NCBI GenBank assembly: GCA_027943335.1
Contig: BSBK01009257.1
Span: forward strand, 1 to 64,000
Direction: 5' to 3'
Length of the DNA: 64,000 bases
From: Chamaecyparis obtusa
Lineage: Eukaryota > Streptophyta > Pinopsida > Cupressales > Cupressaceae
The position numbers and the translations under genes were made by a program. This document shows, one piece after another, positions 1-12,323 of this stretch. The notes below the pieces were generated by a model. The model saw only the letters and a list, made by a program, of their open reading frames with translations. It did no database searches and had not been told where the DNA came from. The first letter of the stretch is position 1; every line of letters begins with the position of its first letter.

Positions 1-77
1 ATAAATTACGATACATATACATTTTACTTTATTACGATATACATATATATGTTTAGTACATAACATATTACATATAC

Positions 78-114
<37 letters not shown>

Positions 115-125
115 GTATGTATATA

Positions 126-169
<44 letters not shown>

Positions 170-466
170 GTATATATATGTATATGTATATGTATATGTA
201 TATACACATATACATATACATGTACATATACATAATATACATATATATATATATATACTATATATATATATATATATATATAACACACACACACACATAT
301 ACATATAAGTATACTTATCCACTTATATATATATATAAGTGTGTGTGTGTGTGTCTGTATCTACACACACACACACACACATATATAATTGGATAAAGTA
401 TACTTATATATATGTGTGTGTGTGTACATATATATATAGACATACACACACACACACACACACACA

Positions 467-510
<44 letters not shown>

Positions 511-580
511 TATACACACACACATATATATACATACATATGTGTGTGTGTGTGTGTGTATACACACACACACACACAAA
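1..580. repeat. compound AT/TG microsatellite block
   Basis: Long runs of TA, TATG/CATA, GT and CA dinucleotide repeats with almost no unique sequence. Every open frame through it encodes only Tyr-Ile, Val-Cys or Thr-His alternation, so no gene is called. Confidence 0.95.
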
Positions 581-952
581 AGTATACCTTATCCCCTTAA
601 AGCTATATTATACAATATTCCCAAATAGCACTAGATATATAACTTTACACATACATAACATTGTTATACAATATTCAATAATAGGGCATCAATGCCTTAG
701 CCACATAAATTCATAATTAATATTATCATTTATATCTATGAAATCCAATATAATAATAAATACAAATACCTCTATTTGAGCTAGATAAAATAAGTCACAA
801 CTCCAAACCAACTTAATCAAAAAGTCAACCAAAGTCAACATAATAAATCTAGGTATAATCTTGAGCAATCTAAGGATGTCTTGAAACAAACATAGCAAGC
901 TTAAGATGATCATTAAAAACATTGATCAATCAAAATACATCCATCATAATAC
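581..952. other. AT-rich flank, nothing recognised
   Basis: AT-rich sequence between the microsatellite and the first LTR element. No coding, RNA or repeat signal seen. Its last five bases (948-952, AATAC) are the left target-site duplication of the element that starts at 953. Confidence 0.6.
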
Positions 953-1377
953 CGTGTCGTCTTAAAATGGAAGCACTTCCATGTTAAGAACGTTTAGCCC
1001 TCCTTAGGGGTGTTTTGGGCCATCATTATGTTGTCCTATGTTTTCTACCCCCTTCCCATCTTCTGTGCTTGTTTAGGGCTTTGTTTGGGCCTCCTTGGGC
1101 ATTGTTTTTCCTCACCTGGCACATTTTACAGGGTTCCTAAACCCTTGGGTCAAGGTAGAACTCGACCTTGACCCAGGTCCCCCTTTTCATCATAAAGTTT
1201 TTTGGATGCGAAGGGAAACTCAAAAGTTTATTTTCCTGCTTTTGGGTCGGCTTTTTTGGTCTCTGAAATGGTAAAATCTTAAATTACATTTAATCTAGGT
1301 CCATTTCTAGGTGTATGGGCCCAATGGGAATTTATTTCTCATATGTGGCCCCTCTAAAAGTTTGTGCCCTATATCAC

Positions 1378-1384
1378 TATAAAA
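1378..1384 (+). promoter_or_regulatory. LTR TATA box, copy 1 of 3
   Basis: TATAAAA in the context CACTATAAAAGGAAGC. The same context recurs at 2120-2126 and 2862-2868 in this LTR and at 15643-15649 in the 3' LTR. It is the best core-promoter candidate of the element. Confidence 0.6.
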
Positions 1385-2119
1385 GGAAGCTTTCTCCTCT
1401 CATTTTCTCAATCACCCATGAATCAATTATCAAGCACTCTCAAGCAAATTCAAGCAATCATCCATTCAAGCATTCAAGTTATCCATTGAAGATCAAGGAT
1501 TCAAGCATTCAAGCCTTTGAAGGGATTTGGTTCAAGCATTCAAGATTCATCATTTAAACCCTAGATCTATCCATCATGGTGGTGTGATCTTCCTTCAAGA
1601 TCCTTAGTTCATCTTCAAGATCCATTCATTCTTACCTCAAGGTTGATTTCAAGCATACAATCATAGAGGTTTTGATTTACATTTATGGTTTTGATTTACA
1701 TTGTTGATTCCAAGCTTTCATATCAATATACTTATTTACATTTCAAATACAATTGCATATCTATTGAATATCATAGCTTCGTTGTTAGATCTACTTCTAC
1801 TACTTGCTAGCATTCTCTATTTCAATTCCATTATTAAGGTTGATTCCAAATTGGGGTTTGACCAAGGCAAACCCCTCATCCTTGACCTAGGTAAAAGTTG
1901 ACCTTGACCTTGACCCAGGTCCCCCTTTTCATCAGAAAGTTTGTCGGATGCAGGGGGAAACTCAAAAGTTTATTTTCTCACTTTCGGGTTGGCTTTTTTG
2001 GTCTTTGAAATGGTAAACTCTTAAATTACATTTGATCTAGGTCAATTTATAGGTGTATGTGCCTAATGGGAATTTATTTCTCATATTTGGCCCCTCTAGA
2101 AGTTTGTGCCCTCGATCAC

Positions 2120-2126
2120 TATAAAA
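2120..2126 (+). promoter_or_regulatory. LTR TATA box, copy 2 of 3
   Basis: TATAAAA in the same context as at 1378, 742 bp downstream of it. Confidence 0.6.
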
Positions 2127-2861
2127 GGAAGCTTTCTCCTCTCATTTTCTCAATCACTCATGAATCAATTATCAAACACTCTCAATAAAATTCAAGCAAT
2201 CATCCATTCAAGCATTCAAGTTATCCATTGAAGATCAAGGATTCAAGAATTCAAGCCTTTGAAGGGATTTGGTTCAAGCTTTCATGATTCATCATTCAAA
2301 CCCTAGATCTATACATCATGGTGGTGTGATCTTCCTTCAAGATCCTTAGTTCATCTTCAAGATCCATTCATTTTTACCTCAAGGTGGATTTCAAGCATAC
2401 AATCATGGAGGTTTTGATTTACATTTATGGTTTTGATTTACATTGTTGAGTCCAAGCTTTCATATCAATGTACTTGTTTACATTTCAAATACAATTGCAT
2501 ATCTCTTGAATATCATAGCTTCGTTGTTAGATCTACTTCTACTACTTGCTAACATTCTCTATTTCAATTCCATTATTAAGGTTGATTCCAAACCGGAGTT
2601 TGACCAAAGAAAACCCCTCATCCTTGACCTAGGTCAAATTTGACCTCATCCTTGACCCAGGTCCCCCTTTTCATCAAAAAAAATTTCGGATACGGGGGGA
2701 AACTCAAAAGTTTATTTTCCCGCTTTCGGGTTGGCTTTTTTGGTCTCTGAAATGGTAAACTCTTAAATTAAATTTAGTCTAGGTCAATTTATAGGTGTAT
2801 GGGCCCAATGGGAATTTATTTCTCATATGTTTCCCCTCTAGAAGTTTGTGCCCTAGATCAC

Positions 2862-2868
2862 TATAAAA
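2862..2868 (+). promoter_or_regulatory. LTR TATA box, copy 3 of 3
   Basis: TATAAAA in the same context, 742 bp after the second copy and nearest to the internal region, so transcripts from it would carry the shortest leader. Confidence 0.6.
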
Positions 2869-3834
2869 GGAAGCTTTCTCCTCTCATTTTCTCAATCACT
2901 CATGAATCAATTATCAAACACTCTCAAGAAAATTCAAGCAATCATCCATTCAAGCATTCAAGTTATCCATTGAAGATCAAGGATTCAAGAATTCAAGCCT
3001 TTGAAGGGATTTGGTTCAAGCTTTCATGATTCATCATTCAAACCCTAGATCTATCCATCATGGTGGTGTGATCTTCCTTCAAGATCCTTAGTTCATCTTC
3101 AAGATCCATTCATTTTTACCTCAAGGTGGATTTCAAGCATACAATCATGGAGGTTTTGATTTACATTTATGGTTTTGATTTACATTGTTGAGTTGAAGCC
3201 TTCATATCAATATACTTGTTTACATTTCAAATACAATTGCATATCTATTGAATATCCTAGCTTTATTGTTAGATCTACTTCTACTACTTACTAGAATTTA
3301 CTATTTCAATTCCATTATTAAGATTGATTCCAAACTAGGGTTTGACCAAGGAAAACCCCTCATCCAAACAACAAAACCCCTTTTTCTTGCAGGTGCAAGT
3401 GTGGGACGATGAATATCAGTGCATATCTAGATACCCTTTTCGTCAAACTTCCAGGATCCGCGAATATAATTTTTGTCAGAGCAGTTTCAGTTCAAGGATG
3501 ACTTTCAATGGGGGGTAAGATTGTACTGCAAGGTAAGATTTTACCCCAATCTTAAGGTCAAGGACGACTTGGCTCAGAAAATAAAAAGATTTCTGGGTTT
3601 TGTAGATCTGATAGTTTCAGTATGGAGTCACACAAATTAACAATTTTTTAGACTGTTTGACAGGGTTTTCAACAAGTTCTTTTTCAGAGGTAAGTACTTT
3701 CATTTCTTCATTTCAATATTAGCATTTCTAGATTTACATTCCATCCCCTTAGAATTCATATGCATATATAAAATATGGGTTTAGAGTCTCTTTCATATGC
3801 ATTATTCTAAACCTTATTCATCCATATTTTATAT

Positions 3835-4180
3835 CTTACATTTTGGTGAACCTGACAAGCTTACCCCCTATCTTTTGTGGAATTAGATGCCCAATTGTGT
3901 TTTGTGTTCACCTTCATCTTACATTTTGGTGAACCTGACAAGCTTACCCCCTATCTTTTGTGGAATTAGATGCCCTATTATGTTTGTGTGTTCACCTTCA
4001 TCTTACATTTTGGTGAACCCGACAAGCTTACCCCTATCTTTTGTGGAAGTAGATGCCCTATTGTGTTTATGTGTTCACCTTCATCTTACATTTTGGTGAA
4101 GCCGACAAGCTGACCCCTTTCTTTTGTGGAATTAGATGCCCTATTGTATTTGTGGTTCACTATTACATTTTGGTGAACCC
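3835..4180 (+). repeat. tandem repeat of the LTR-end/primer-site junction
   Basis: The segment beginning CTTACATTTTGGTGAACC, which spans the last LTR bases and the presumed primer-binding site, is repeated downstream at about 3835, 3918, 4002, 4085 and (shortened) 4162, a period of about 83 bp. Each full unit continues with GACAAGCTTACCCC, a TTTTGTGGAATTAGATGCCC stretch and GTTCACCTTCAT. The open frame across the array follows from the repeats and is not taken as a gene. Confidence 0.85.
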
Positions 4181-5263
4181 ATTTATGACAACTCTTTCTT
4201 TTTGGTGTTAGATTTGCATCTTGTGTTAGATCTTACATGCGTATAAAAGTAGATTTCTTTTATGCTCTTGCATTTATATTTCAAAAATACAAAAAAATTG
4301 CAAATTTTTTTTATAAAATACAAAAGAATATTTATATTTTTCATGCTTTTAGTATTACTTTGTATTCAACATGTATGATTTTTGTTTTGAATACTTTGAT
4401 GAGACTTTTATTACAAAAGAGGATAGATCCCTTAATGGGGTACATGGAAGTGAGGATGAAAATTGTTCAAATGAGTTCTCCATTGATCCTATTCCTATTT
4501 CATCTTCCTCTACAACCTCTTCAATTGATCTTTACCATAGGGTGTGTGCATGGTTAAATTCATATTCCACTATTGATGCACCTAGAATGTTATATCCTTA
4601 ATATCCTACTCAAGCTATAGAGGCCTTTGAGAAAGTCCTTTGTGATAGTGGTATCACTCATCTTGTCAAAAATTTAGCTCAAGAAGATCAAGATTCAAGA
4701 ATCACTCCTCCTTTGGTGACTACATCTCTTCTTGTGAGTGTTCCACCAGTGTCTTTACCTACCTCACAGCCTTCTTACTATAGTATTCCTTATACCTATT
4801 CCAACCCTCTTCCAACTATGGTTCCAAGTGTTCCTCTGGTTGTGTCTTCCATTCCCACGGCTTCCTACACTTTTCATAGTGTTCCTAATGTTTCTATGCC
4901 TCCTATTTATTCTAATGATTCCATAATCATTAGTCCGGCTCAAAGTGTGTCCTCTTTACAACAACAACTAGCATCCTTAACTCAATCCAAGTTTAGTATT
5001 CCTACATATGATATGGGTAGTCCTTTATCCCTAGACATTAATCGTGCTCCTATTCTTGAGAAAGCTGACATGCCTCATCTTGAGAATTATGATGGTAAGG
5101 GAGATCTTGTCACTCATGTTAAACCATTTCAAATCCTTTATAGTGACTATGCTATTATGAGATTGATTGATACTAGTTTTCCCACTTTCAAAACTTTCAT
5201 TAAATATTTATGTGGTGCACTTATCACTCTTTTGGATTATGTGAAGAATTTGGTATATGATAC

Positions 5264-6569
5264 TGTTGGAGATTTGCCAGCAGGCTAGTACTGACTGTAT
5301 GTTTGTCATTGATGACAAGATATGGAAAGTAGCATGCATGGAAGTCTTATAGAGTAAGCTTTCTATATATGTTGGATAGGTATGATATCAACATGATATC
5401 ATGGGCGCAGAGGTTGATTGTGAGTACAGATAGTTATATAGTAGCCTGTGTCAGCAGTGTTCCTGATAGAGTTACAAGCAGTGTTTTGTGTATGGTTGTC
5501 CATATAGTTGTCCTATGGGCATGCACCCTTGGATATATGTTGCAGACATGTTATTGATGTCAAGTTCATAGATGCATGATCTGATGATGAATGCAAGTAA
5601 AGTTATGCAGTCACTATTTGCCAGTAACAGTTTCTTGTGTTTGTTCAATAGAGCCGACAAAGATTTTATTGGTTCTGGAGTTGCACCTATCTTGAGGGTA
5701 TGCACCCTTGGAGTTAAGCTTAGAGATGAGTTGTTGATGTTTGGTTAAGAGTGCATGAGTTAATTCAACTTGTAAAGGAAGACACAGTTATTTTGGTAGA
5801 GCCGATAGTGTGTAGCGTGCATCTACATTTATTTTATTTAGACAGGTCCTAGAATATGTTACGTGCATAATGGAGCCGACAGAATGTTTGCTGGAGTTTA
5901 TTAGGGTTTCTCTATTATGATTTCAAGGTGGTTCTAATAGGTTGACTTGATTATATTGTTTAGAGGAAAGATATTTATAGGCAGTCATTTGTGATTGCTG
6001 AAGTGTGGTTTATGGTTGATTAAGAGTAGAGCAGAGTGTGCGAGTTGTGGAACCATCAGAAGAAGGTCAATGTGACCAAGTAGAGTATTTGTGCTATACA
6101 TTGGAACTGATCCAGATAGTAGGTCAAAGCGCAGTTCACCAAGATCTAGATATAGTGTGTATCTATTATTCAGAAGGTTGTAGCCTTCACCCCTTTTGAG
6201 CAGTGAGCTCTTGGATAGTGTGTCCTCTCCCCTAATAGGGACAATTGTAAAAGACTCCTAACAAGGTTTGACCCTTAACTAGGTCTACTGTACTTCATAT
6301 ATTGTAAAGCTACTCCTAACAGGGTAAATGATCTTCTAGCAAGGATCATTATACACTAGTACAAAATATTAGTGGATATCAAGTCCCACTGGGGTTTTTA
6401 CCTATTTGGGTTTCCCCGTAACTAGAATATTGGTGTTGTGTTCATATGTTCTTTCATTGTGTTTATGCTTTATGTTTAAGTATACTTAATTGGATAAAGA
6501 ATTGAAACTTGTAGATAACTGATTCAGCCCCCCCCCCCTCTCAGTTATCTCTTGGGACTATTCCTAACA
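5264..6569 (+). repeat. Copia 1 5' LTR
   Basis: 1306 bp, beginning TGTTGGAGAT and ending AACA. It matches the 3' LTR along its whole length with scattered base differences. A run of C (about 6528-6538) followed by TCTCAGTTATCTC near the 3' end is shared with the other LTR and, in similar form, with Copia 2. Confidence 0.93.
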
Positions 6570-6571
6570 AT

Positions 6572-6583
6572 TGGTATTAGAGC
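6572..6583 (+). promoter_or_regulatory. primer-binding site, initiator Met tRNA type
   Basis: TGGTATTAGAGC two bases after the LTR end. It differs at one base (C to T) from TGGTATCAGAGC, the site known from many plant Copia elements that are primed by initiator methionine tRNA. Confidence 0.85.
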
Positions 6584-6626
6584 CAAGTGCCTCAGAGAGA
6601 AATTTTAATAGCTTGAGGTTGATTAG

Positions 6627-9600
6627 ATGGCGTAATTTAGGAAAGAGAGTCCTAAGTTTGATGGAGAGAATTATCTTGATTGGAAGAATAAGATGGTGAC
6701 CCATTTGTAGTGCATTGGTTTTGAAGTTTTTAATGTAACTATCAAAGCAACCAAGATACCTACCCTAGAAGATCTTGGACATGATGATGCTATTGATACA
6801 CAAAAGGAATTGTTTCATCAGAATGGTATTACAAAAGGAGCCCTTATCAATGCACTATCAGATAGTGAGTTTTCAGAGATAAAGAAGGTAGACACCGCCC
6901 ACAAGATATGGAAGTACCTTGCAGACATTTTTGAAGTAGACAAACAAGAAAAGGATGTGCGCAGAAAGACTTGGAAGAAAATATACAATGCATTAGAGAT
7001 GCTACATGAAGAAAACATCAGAGCTTATAATCAAAGGATAAATGAAGCAGTTGCTGGAATCGGGAACAATGGTGGAGAGATCTCAGAGGAAGATATTATG
7101 GACAAGTTGATGACTACTCTCACTCCAGAATATGAAAACAAGATCAACATCCTTGATGAGACCATGCAGCTTACAACCAATTTCAAGAGAGAAACCTTGA
7201 TCAGCAAAATCTCAACTTTTGAGATTTCAAGATTGAAGACCGAACCTAAAAGTGAGACAGCCTTCAAAGCAACAGTTCATGGTAAGAAATCTGCAAACAC
7301 TTCTAGTAATTTTGATGATGATGATGATGAAGAAAGAACTTTAGATGATTTCATTGCTATGATTGCTAAAAGAGAAAAGAAAGGAAAAGGAAAATATGAA
7401 GGTCAATTTCCAGTAAAGTGCTTTTAATGTAATAAGATAGGTCACTTTGCATCTAAGTGTCCTACTAGAGCTAGAAAGTTCAAGAAGGATTACAAGCCTA
7501 AGTACTCTAACGAATGTTACTTTGTTGGAGATGGAGTCTCAGATGAAGAATCGGGTGAAGAATAAATTGGATTCATTGCTATTGTAGACAAAATGAATAA
7601 AAATACTGAACATAAAGATGTGAAGGAAAAATGAGAGCTAGCATTGATTTCCCAAGCAGACATAAGGACAGACTGGATCATAGATAGTGGTTGTTCACAT
7701 CACATGATAGGTGATAAAGGAAAATTTATTCATCTGGACAAATACAATGGTGGTATGGTCAGATTTGGTGATAACACTCCTAAACCAATAGTTGGTAGAG
7801 GATCCATCACCTTGGATGGTAAGAACAGTACTGATGATGTTCTCTATGTTGATGGTTTGAAACATAACCTTATCACTGTTGGTCAGTTACTTGGAAAAGG
7901 ATATCAATTGGAGTTCAAAGATGACAAATGCATAATTAACAAAAAGGATGGTGTTATGATTGCATCAGGCTCAAAGACAAGAGGTAATGTTTTTCAACTC
8001 AATCCAGAAGCAAGTTGCTTTGTTGCTAAAGTTGATGACAGTTGGTTGTGGCATAAAACACTATGTCATATCAATTTTGATAACATAGTGAAGATAAGAA
8101 ATGTTAAGGCAATAAGAGATCTACCTAGCATAGCAAAGCCAATTGATACTATATGCAGGGAATGTGTGATGGGAAAGCATGTGAGGAATACATTCAGGAG
8201 AAAGCACAATTCAGCAGAGAACAAGTTGGATCTGATTCATACAGACCTATGTGGACCAACTCAAACAAGATCATACTATGGTGAATGATATTTTATTTTG
8301 TTTGTTGATGATTATACTAGGATGATGTGGGTTGCATTCTTGAAAGATAACTCAAAAGCATTTGATAAGTTCAAAATATTCAAAGCTAAGGTTGAGAATG
8401 AATTTGGATTAAAGATAAAATGTTTAAGATTGGATAGGGGAGGAGAATTCACCTCTAACAGATTTTATGAGTACTGTGAAGAACATGGCATAAAAAGACA
8501 ATTGAGTGCACCTAGAACACCTTAGCAGAATGGAATTTTAGAGAGAAGGAATAGGATCATTCTGGATACAATGCGCACCATTATGATAGAAGGAAAATTT
8601 GCACACACCTATTGGAAAGATGTGGTCAATACAACAGTCTACACCATCAATAGAATTCAGTTAAGGCCTGGCACTGACAAAACACCTTATGAGTTATGGT
8701 TTGGTAATGTTCCTATAGTAAAATACTTCAGAATCTTTGGAAGCAAGTGCTACATCAAGAGGGATGAAGCAATAGGCAAGTTTGATGCAAGAAGTGATGA
8801 AGGTATTTTCCTTGGTTACTCTACTAAAAGTAAAGCTTATAGATGTTTCAATTTAAGATTGAAAAAGATCATTGAAAGTGCTCATGTGAAGATTGATGAA
8901 AAGTTTATGATTCAAGAAAGATATCATGATTACTCACCCATGATTGAGGAAGAACCTAGATCCTCTACTAGTGAGACAGTTATTGAAGAAATGTTTGATA
9001 GCATTGATGTGCTATTCAATGACCCTGAGACAAGTGAAGAAGAGACTCCTAAGGTTGATGAGTCAGCAATAGCTAAGATCCCAAAGTTTACATCTAGAAA
9101 CCATTCCAAGAAAGACATCATTGGAGATCAGAGCAGGAAAGTCTTAACAAGATCACAAGCAAAGAACTCAACTAGCAATGATGTAGTATGTTTACTATCT
9201 CAAACTGAACCTTTAAGTGTTGAAGATGCTTGTAAAGATTCAGATTGGCATGATGCTATGAAAGAAGAGCTTGATCAAATTATCAAGAATGATACTTGGG
9301 AACTGGTTCCAAGACCTAGTGATAAGAATGTGATTGGTACAAAGTGGATATTCTGAAACAAGATTAATGAAGATGGTACAGTAGTAAGAAATAAAGCAAG
9401 GTTAGTATGTAAAGGATATGCTCAAAGAGAAGGCATTGATTATTCAGACACATTTGCACCTATGAGTAGATTGGAAGCTATTAAGTTATTTCTAGCTTAT
9501 GCAACAGTTAAAAACTTCAAAGTGTATCAGATGGATGTCAAGTTAGCATTCCTAAATGGAGATCTAAAAGAAGAAGTATGCATTGAGAAACCAGAAGGAT

Positions 9601-10742
9601 TCACCTTATCATATAGACCTGATATGGTATGCAGACTGAAGAAGACCCTCTATGGACTTAAGCAAGCCCCTAGAGCATGGTATGAGAGACTAGATGGATA
9701 CTTAACAAAGATTGGATTCAAGAAAGGAGCAGTAGATTGTAATCTATTCATTAGAGAGACATCTGAAGGTTTGTTACTTGTAGCTATATTTGTTGATGAC
9801 ATTATCTTTGGAGGTAATGACAAACTTATTGCTGAATTTGGTAAGGAAATGCAGAATGAATTTGAGATGAGTATGATTGGTCCTATCAAGTACTTTTTAG
9901 GATTGAATGTGCAGTAGATAGAGAAAGGTATATTCATTAATCAGTCCAAGTATGTGAAATAAATATTACAAAAATTCAAGATGGATGATTGCAAGCTAGT
10001 AGGGACACCTATGATTACTAGATGCAAGCTTACAAAGGAAGATGACTCACCAACAGTTGATATAACATTGTATAAGTCTATGATTGGAAAACTAATTTAT
10101 CTTACTCAGACCAGACCAGATATTTCAAATGCAGTTGGCATAGTTGGAAGATTTGCAATAGAGCCTAAGAAAAGTCATCTCATGGCAATAAAGAGGATAT
10201 TCAGATACTTACAAGGCACTATAGACTATGGTCTATGGTATCCTAATTTAGAAAATGTTGAGCTTCATGTGTACACTGATGCAGATTGGGTAGGATGTGT
10301 AGATGACAGTAAGAATACATCAGGAGGAGTAGTGTTTATTGGTGATAGACTTATCACTTGGACAAGCAAGAAAAAAAATTGTATTTCTCAGTCAACAACA
10401 GAAGAAGACTATGTTGCAGCAGCCTTGAATTGTTCTACAATTGTGTGGATCAAGCAAATGATAAAAGATTTTGGAATTTAGATTGATTATCCTATTGTTA
10501 TTCACTGTGATAACACTAGCACTATCAACATGTCGAAGAACCCTGTGATGCATGCAAAGACAAAGCACATTGAGATTAAGTATCACTTCCTAAGAGAGAA
10601 AGTGGAAGAGAAAGAAGTTAAGTTGGACTATGTAAATACTAAAGATCAGTTGGCAAACATATTCACAAAGCCCTTGCCTAAGGATACTTTTGAATATCTT
10701 AGGGAGAAGTTGGGAGTAATTCCCTTCCTTGATTCTACTTAG
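6627..10742 (+). pseudogene. Copia 1 gag-pol polyprotein with 11 stops
   Basis: A single frame of 1372 codons from ATG 6627 to TAG 10740 with no net frameshift. It is broken at 6633, 6708, 7425, 7563, 7632, 8286, 8523, 9354, 9915, 9960 and 10479. Domains in order: gag (about 6640-7400); CCHC knuckle (7419-7460) with a stop between its first two Cys; aspartic protease with WIIDSGCSHHM (about 7674-7706); pre-integrase HHCC region (about 8040-8190); integrase core with HTDLCGP, FVDDYTRM and LDRGGEF (about 8230-8560); reverse transcriptase (about 9220-9970) with the catalytic motif as FVDD near 9789-9800; RNase H (about 10260-10560) with YTDADW; and a C-terminal TKPLPK tail. It would cut, copy and insert the element's own cDNA if intact. 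The lineage within Copia was not resolved. Confidence 0.93.
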
Positions 10743-10754
10743 AAGAAAGGAGGA

Positions 10755-10812
10755 AAGGCATCAGTCCTCTGGGACTGATGGAAGGTTGACTACTCTACCT
10801 TAGGAGTAGTAC
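10755..10812 (+). other. two short hairpins after the Copia 1 stop codon
   Basis: A perfect 9-bp stem CATCAGTCC/GGACTGATG with a 4-nt loop (10759-10767 and 10772-10780), then a 7-bp stem ACTACTC/GAGTAGT (10789-10795 and 10804-10810). Both fall within 70 bp after the polyprotein stop. The role is unknown; RNA processing or packaging structure is possible. Confidence 0.5.
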
Positions 10813-11019
10813 CGGTGCTTAAAATGTATGGCACCCTTTGCCATTGATGTCAAAGGGGGAGTAGTATACAGAATCATGAAAAATAGATGGAGTAATATTC
10901 TAAGGGGGAGCAATATTCAGTTGTGACAGTAGTTCAGTTGAGGAAATGGAGAATGTTATAAAAGGAATGTTCATTTGGGTTGGTGGTGGTTTTTCATTCC
11001 ACATGTTGCCATCAATGCC

Positions 11020-11030
11020 AAAGAGGGAGA
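11020..11030 (+). promoter_or_regulatory. Copia 1 polypurine tract
   Basis: AAAGAGGGAGA directly before the 3' LTR, the expected plus-strand primer position. Confidence 0.85.
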
Positions 11031-11031
11031 T

Positions 11032-12323
11032 TGTTGGAGATTTGCCAGGAGGACAATACTGACTGTATGTTTGTCATTGATGACAACATATGGAAAGTAA
11101 CATGTGTGGAAGTCTTATACAATAAGCTTTCTATATATGTCAGATAGGCATGATATCAGCATGATATCATGGGCGCAGAGGTTGATTGTGAGTACAGACA
11201 ATTATATAGAAGCTTGTGTCAGCAGTGTTCCTGACAGAGTTATAGGCAGTGTTCTATGTATGGTTGTCCTATGGGCATGCACCCTTGGATATATTTTGTA
11301 GAATGTTAGTGATGTTAAGTTCACGAATGCATGATCTGATGATGAACGCAAGTAAAGTTATGCAGTCGCTATTCGCCAGTAACAGTTTCCTATGTTTGTT
11401 CAGCAGAGCCAACAAAGATTTTATTGGTTCTGGAGTTGCACCTATCTTGAGGGTATGCGCCCTTGGAGTTAAGCTTAGAGATGAGTTTTTTATGTTCAAT
11501 TAAGAGTGCATGAGTTAATTCAACTTGTAAAGGAAGATATAATTATTTTGGTAGAGCTGATAGTGTGTAGCGTGCTTCTACATTTATTTTATTTAGATAG
11601 GTCCCAAAATATGTTGTGTGCATAATGGAGCCGACAGAATGTTTTTTGGAGTTTATTATGGTTTCTCTACTATGATTTCAAGGTGGTTCTAATAGGCCAA
11701 CTTGACTATATCTTTTAGAGGAAAGATATTTATAGGCAGTCATTTGTGATTGCTGAAGTGTGGTTCATGGTAGATTAAGAGTAGAGCAGAGTGTGCGAGT
11801 TGTGGAACCATCAGAAGAAGGTTAATGTGACCAAGTAGAGTATTTGTGCTATACATTGGAACTGATCCAAATAGTAGGTCAAAGCGCAGTTCACCAAGAT
11901 CCAGATATAGTGTGTATATGTTATTCAGAAGGTTGTAGCCTTCACCCCTTTTGAGCAGTGAGCTCTCGGATAGTGCATCTTCCCCCCTAATAGGGACAAT
12001 TGTAAAAGACTCCTAACAGGGTCCGACCCTTAACCAGGTCTACTGTACTTCATATATTGTAAAGCTACTCCTAACAGGGTAAAGGATCTTCTAGCAAGGA
12101 TCATTATACACTAGTACAAAATATTAGTGGGTATCAAGTCCCACCGGAGTTTTTACCTATTTGGGTTTCCCCGTAACCAAAATATTGGTGTTGTGTTCAT
12201 ATGTTCTTTCATTGTGTTTATGCTTTATGTTTAAGTATACTTAATTGGATAAAGAATTGAAACTTGTAGATAACTGAGTCACCCCCCCCCCCTCTCAGTT
12301 ATCTCTTGGGACTATTCCTAATA
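11032..12323 (+). repeat. Copia 1 3' LTR
   Basis: 1292 bp, colinear with 5264-6569, ending AATA instead of AACA (one C to T change). The target duplication GATAC follows it. Confidence 0.93.

Larger units (their letters stand above)
953..3840 (+). repeat. 5' LTR with triplicated 0.74-kb block
   Basis: This 2888-bp LTR pairs with the 1433-bp LTR at 15191-16623. The extra length comes from tandem copies of a block starting near 1164, 1909 and 2652 (periods about 745 and 743 bp). The downstream LTR has one such block, starting near 15435. Each block repeats the same order: a GACC-rich start, a TATA box (1378-1384, 2120-2126, 2862-2868), a pyrimidine stretch, and a region rich in TCAAGCATTCAAG-like repeats. 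The LTR ends in CA at 3840. Confidence 0.88.
5264..12323 (+). mobile_element. Copia element 1, complete but decayed
   Basis: Full-length Ty1/Copia element with 5-bp duplication GATAC (5259-5263 and 12324-12328). 5' LTR 5264-6569, primer site 6572-6583, one polyprotein frame 6627-10742, purine tract 11020-11030, 3' LTR 11032-12323. Domain order is gag, zinc knuckle, protease, integrase, reverse transcriptase, RNase H, the order that defines Copia. It is nested in the gag frame of the element at 953-16623. Eleven in-frame stops make it non-autonomous now. Confidence 0.95.

Noticed and set aside
24..600. Several open frames of 60-125 codons in the first 700 bp
   Set aside because: They encode only dipeptide repeats from the TA, TG and TATG microsatellites.
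1315..3029. Repeated frames starting MGPMGIYFSYV and similar in the LTR blocks
   Set aside because: They recur because the LTR block is triplicated, and lie over the promoter region; the 3' LTR copy differs in length.
3887..4099. 70-codon frame in the leader of the gag-only element
   Set aside because: It is the translation of the 83-bp tandem repeat, whose period is not a multiple of three throughout; no independent coding evidence.
5472..5705. Frames in the Copia 1 LTRs (5369-5705, 11104-11503)
   Set aside because: LTR sequence; duplicated by the LTR pair and without domain features.
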